DNA of 8,462 nucleotides from Bacillota bacterium. GTDB taxonomy: Bacteria > Bacillota > Clostridia > Christensenellales > CAG-138. Numbering within the stretch: position 1 is the first letter of the stretch; every line of letters begins with the position of its first letter. Positions 6,115-8,462 of the stretch are shown one piece after another. The position numbers and the translations under genes were made by a program. The notes under the pieces are model-generated. The model did no database searches, was not told the DNA's origin, and saw only the letters and a list, made by a program, of their open reading frames with translations. The DNA is taken from NCBI GenBank assembly GCA_023416895.1, contig JAEZGQ010000218.1, positions 1 to 8,462 of the forward strand. Direction: 5' to 3'.

Positions 6115-6387
6115 ATGACTACGTTGTCCGTAAAACTGACTTTCTACATTCCCAACGCCTTCTCCTTAAAGGACAAGCGGCAGGTTAGCCGCAGCCTTGT
6201 GGACAAAACGCGAAAGCGTTTTAACGCGTCTGTCTCGGAGGTTGATACACAGGATGTACACAAGACGCTAACCATTGGAGTTGCGGTAGTATCAAGCGAC
6301 GCCGCCCATGCGAAGCGGTCGATGGACGAAATCATTCGTTACATGGAGGAACACGCCGACGCGGAGTTGATAATGGTTGAAGAATAA
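6115..6387 (+). CDS. ylxP: YlxP family protein (DUF503)
   Basis: The product has 90 residues, close to the usual 92 of Bacillus YlxP. The N-terminal strand LSVKLTFYIPNAFSLKDKR is the family signature (hydrophobic strand, then S-L-K-x-K-R), followed by a helix (RQVSRSLVDKTRKRFNASVSEV), a second strand (TLTIGVAVVSSDAAHAKRSM) and a closing helix with an acidic end. The fold is ferredoxin-like. In many Firmicutes ylxP sits between infB and rbfA, and the protein has been linked to ribosome assembly; here it is detached from that cluster. ATG 6115 has GGAG five bases upstream and begins exactly where homology should begin; the ATG at 6013 adds 34 unrelated residues and is rejected. Confidence 0.9.
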   Translation: MTTLSVKLTFYIPNAFSLKDKRQVSRSLVDKTRKRFNASVSEVDTQDVHKTLTIGVAVVSSDAAHAKRSMDEIIRYMEEHADAELIMVEE

Positions 6388-6616
6388 AGCTATGTAAGCC
6401 AAACCCGTCCTACCCCTCCTCTGTGTGAAATACGATAAGACAACAGGAGGTCAAACAGTTGGATGCGCCCCGTCAGACACCGCTTGAACGGTGAGTCCGG
6501 ACATTTCGGTTCTCTCCGTAGCATCCAAAGTTCAGATGAATGGCGATCTTATTTGCGCGAGGTGTACAGTATTTGAATGGCATAAAGCCGCAACAAAGCT
6601 TGAGGGATAAAACCGT
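6388..6616 (+). promoter_or_regulatory. structured leader upstream of RNase Z, with nested small frames
   Basis: TTGGATGC (6459-6466) pairs perfectly with GCATCCAA (6521-6528), closing a domain of about 54 bases. Inside, CACCG (6478-6482) pairs with CGGTG (6489-6493), and a second stem is possible with CCG (6497-6499) and CGG (6507-6509), giving a possible three-way junction. Upstream, CCTCCT (6415-6420) can pair with AGGAGG (6445-6450) and hide that Shine-Dalgarno. Exposed, the site would serve TTG 6459 (11 residues) or ATG 6463 (37 residues, stop at 6576). A third frame from GTG 6491 runs to 6610, six bases before the RNase Z start. No named riboswitch core is recognisable to me. Confidence 0.4.
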
Positions 6617-7522
6617 ATGGTAGAAGTATGTTTGCCCGGAACAGGCGGGATGCTCCCGTTGGAAAACCGTTGGACTGCAAGTTGCTGGGTAGAGTTTCAG
6701 GGTAAGGCTATCCTGATTGATTGCGGTGAGGGAACGCAGATTGCACTCAAAAAAGCAGGCTGCCGGTTAAGCCATCTTGCACTGTTGCTCATTACGCACT
6801 TTCATGCCGACCATATCGCAGGGTTGCCCGGGTTGCTTCTGACCTTGGGCAACCAAGGAAAAACCACGCCAATCACGATTGCCGGGCCTGCCGGGCTCAA
6901 GCAAGTGGCGGAATCCCTTATGACCATAGCGCCTAGTCTCCCCTACTCCGTTGTTTTAAAAGAATTGGATCGGGAGAATCGGGACTTTGATCTTTTCGGT
7001 ATTCACTTTTCGTCCCTGCGCTTGCAGCATGGAATTCCCTGTTTGGGCTACCGCATAACCTTTTCGCGAAAGCCGATTTTTAATCCGGACAAGGCAAAAG
7101 AGCTGGGTGTACCCCTGTACCATTACAAAACCTTGCATGCGGGGCAACCGGTAGTGCTGGACAATGGCAATCGGGTTGAACCTCACATGGTGCTGGATGG
7201 AGAGCGTCGCCCGATCATTATCTGTTACTGCACGGATACCCAGCCTGTTGAGGAGTTGCCGCGCTTTGTCCATGGTGCGGATTTGCTGGTTTGCGAGGGA
7301 ATGCACGGAGATCCTGCGCTGCGTGAAAAGATGTGGGAACGAGGACATATGGTGTTTTCGGACAGTGCCGAGCTGGCCAAGTGCGCTGAAGTCAAGCAGC
7401 TGTGGCTGACACATTTTAGCCCTGCTATGAAGAACCCGGAGCAGTACCTGGATGTGGCGAGATACATTTTCAAAGATACCGTGGTTGGCTGCGACGGCAT
7501 TCGCTCAACGCTTGGAGCGTAA
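6617..7522 (+). CDS. rnz: ribonuclease Z (tRNA 3' endonuclease)
   Basis: The product has 301 residues against about 307 for Bacillus RNase Z. It cuts the 3' trailer from tRNA precursors lacking encoded CCA and acts in the cytoplasm as a zinc-dependent dimer. The metallo-beta-lactamase signature is H61-x-H63-x-D65-H66 (ITHFHADHIAGLPG). The other zinc ligands fit by position: H138 in LQHGIPCLGYR, D207 in CYCTDTQP and H266 in LTHFSP. H244 in ERGHMVFSDSAELA matches the catalytic histidine region. Residues about 153-185 (FNPDKAKELGVPLYHYK and following) occupy the place of the flexible arm that grips the tRNA elbow. The GTGGMLPLENRWTAS opening and DCGEGTQIAL are family hallmarks. GAGGGA nine bases upstream supports ATG 6617. 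It follows a structured leader and is the best-conserved gene on the right side. Confidence 0.94.
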   Translation: MVEVCLPGTGGMLPLENRWTASCWVEFQGKAILIDCGEGTQIALKKAGCRLSHLALLLITHFHADHIAGLPGLLLTLGNQGKTTPITIAGPAGLKQVAESLMTIAPSLPYSVVLKELDRENRDFDLFGIHFSSLRLQHGIPCLGYRITFSRKPIFNPDKAKELGVPLYHYKTLHAGQPVVLDNGNRVEPHMVLDGERRPIIICYCTDTQPVEELPRFVHGADLLVCEGMHGDPALREKMWERGHMVFSDSAELAKCAEVKQLWLTHFSPAMKNPEQYLDVARYIFKDTVVGCDGIRSTLGA

Positions 7523-7529
7523 CATAGGA

Positions 7530-7559
7530 AAATGCATTTTATCATCATGCGTTTATTTT
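7530..7559 (+). terminator. weak terminator candidate after rnz
   Basis: AAATGCA (7530-7536) pairs with TGCGTTT (7548-7554) using one G-T pair, eight bases after the rnz stop. The sequence after it is ATTTTG. The stem is AT-rich and the T-run short, so any termination would be partial. The rest of 7560-7700 shows no convincing gene. Confidence 0.35.
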
Positions 7560-7700
7560 GAATGTATCACTCCAGGATTATTATGAAAAATACCGCGACA
7601 ATGCAATTTAAGCTTCACAGCAGAAGTTGCACGATCCATAAACTTCGCATTCTTTTACCCCCCTCCCTACACATGTTTGATATAAAAATGGAGCGTCCAT

Positions 7701-8462
7701 ATGACAAATAAAGATATTCTAAAGATTGCGATGCAGCAATCAGCAATTGATAGCAATTGTAATGCCGATGACTTTAAATCCACTGAAAATAAGATTGTAA
7801 TTTCAAACAAGAATCCAAATGCCAGAAAATATCTGGAGTTACCCTTCCATTGTGACTTAACCTCCTATGGAAATAACATAGTAGCATCCGTTTCAGAAGA
7901 GCTATCAGAAGTTGTAAGTGGTTATATTAACAAGTATGCGATTGAGCATTGCTTTGAAACGCCTAATTTACATGTTCTGATAGAGAAACTCAAACCGTTT
8001 GACATGAGTGTTTGTTTTATGGCTGAGTACTTTTTGCCGGACGTGAATGAGATGAAACCTCTTGAATGCCCCTATGAAACAAGAGTTTTAGAGCCGCTTG
8101 ACTTTGAAAATCTTTATTTACCACAATGGAGCAATGCACTGTGTGAGAAACGTAAGCATCTGGACAGATTAGCCGTCGGCGCATATGATAATGAAAAACT
8201 TGTTGGGCTTGCAGGCTGCTCCGCCGATTGTGATTCAATGTGGCAGATAGGTGTTGATGTTATGCCGGAATATCGAAAACAAGGGATTGCTTCTTGTTTG
8301 ACAAACAAGCTCGCTATGGAAATCTTATCAAGAGAAATGGTTCCATTTTACTGTTGTGCTTGGTCTAACATAAAATCTGCAAGGAATGCAATTAAAAGTG
8401 GATTGAGACCCGCCTGGGTTCAAGTAACAGTGAAAGCCAATTCTTTTATTTCTACTATGAAT
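7701..8462 (+). CDS. GNAT family N-acetyltransferase, 3' end off the window
   Basis: Reading from ATG 7701 gives 254 codons open to the right edge. GGAG seven bases upstream supports the start. The N-terminal half (about 1-125) is a family-specific lobe with CDLTSYGNNIVASV and IEHCFETPNLHVL. The GNAT domain follows: YLPQWSNAL near 139-147, LAVGAYDNEKLVGLAGCSAD near 157-176, then VMPEYRKQGIASCL, where R192-x-x-G195-x-A197 is the acetyl-CoA loop, and VPFYCCAWSNIKSARNAIKSGLRPAW near 214-239 is the closing strand and helix. The end of the visible sequence looks like the normal C-terminus, so probably only a few codons are missing. The acceptor is not known. Composition is AT-rich, like the first GNAT gene. 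It probably has its own promoter in 7560-7700, which I cannot place. Confidence 0.88.
   Translation, partial: MTNKDILKIAMQQSAIDSNCNADDFKSTENKIVISNKNPNARKYLELPFHCDLTSYGNNIVASVSEELSEVVSGYINKYAIEHCFETPNLHVLIEKLKPFDMSVCFMAEYFLPDVNEMKPLECPYETRVLEPLDFENLYLPQWSNALCEKRKHLDRLAVGAYDNEKLVGLAGCSADCDSMWQIGVDVMPEYRKQGIASCLTNKLAMEILSREMVPFYCCAWSNIKSARNAIKSGLRPAWVQVTVKANSFISTMN

Noticed and set aside
7583..7711. 42-residue frame with AGGA upstream, overlapping the second GNAT start
   Set aside because: Translation is unbalanced (runs of basic residues and Pro-Pro-Ser) and it runs into the GNAT start out of frame; probably chance.

Overview
The window looks like a piece of chromosome from a spore-forming Clostridia-type Firmicute. 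The reasons are a GerW (YtfJ) gene preceded by a DUF2953 (YtfI) gene, a DUF362/ferredoxin protein, YlxP, a clostridial-style RNase Z, Shine-Dalgarno sites close to AAGGAGG, and classical Rho-independent terminators. By eye the base composition is mixed: most core genes are moderate in GC, while the two acetyltransferase genes and a roughly 475-base gap near 4.6-5.0 kb are clearly more AT-rich. I see no tRNA, rRNA, CRISPR array, insertion sequence or phage structural gene, and no genus can be named from the sequence alone.

Left part, minus strand (1-2116). A two-gene sporulation/germination unit runs leftward: ytfI-like DUF2953 (2116-1634), then gerW (1620-1174), 13 bases apart. Beyond it lies a gene-poor gap (891-1173) with a strong imperfect hairpin. 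Next comes a short reading frame interrupted by an in-frame TAA (890-747). Last is a cysteine-rich polytopic membrane protein (from about 745 or 718) that runs off the left edge.

Middle part, plus strand (2329-4392). A divergent DUF362 protein with two C-terminal [4Fe-4S] motifs is followed by a strong hairpin with a T-run, then a YczE/YitT-like membrane protein (DUF6198 type). A bidirectional terminator (4361-4392) separates this from a convergent 38-residue basic protein (4567-4451, minus strand) that has its own good ribosome binding site.

Right part, plus strand (4568-8462). After an AT-rich stretch without convincing genes come a two-lobed GNAT acetyltransferase (5043-5945), YlxP/DUF503 (6115-6387), a structured leader of about 230 bases, RNase Z (6617-7522), and a second GNAT protein (from 7701) that is still open at the right edge. 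The genes do not form one pathway. They read as several short transcription units: spore germination, an iron-sulfur protein of unknown function, RNA metabolism (YlxP, RNase Z), and accessory acetyltransferases.

I found no convincing large new system. The observations most worth a second look are the structured leader ahead of RNase Z, the 38-residue protein with its own terminator, the Cys-rich membrane protein with the broken small frame upstream, and a promoter-like sequence placed right in front of the 3576-3614 hairpin.
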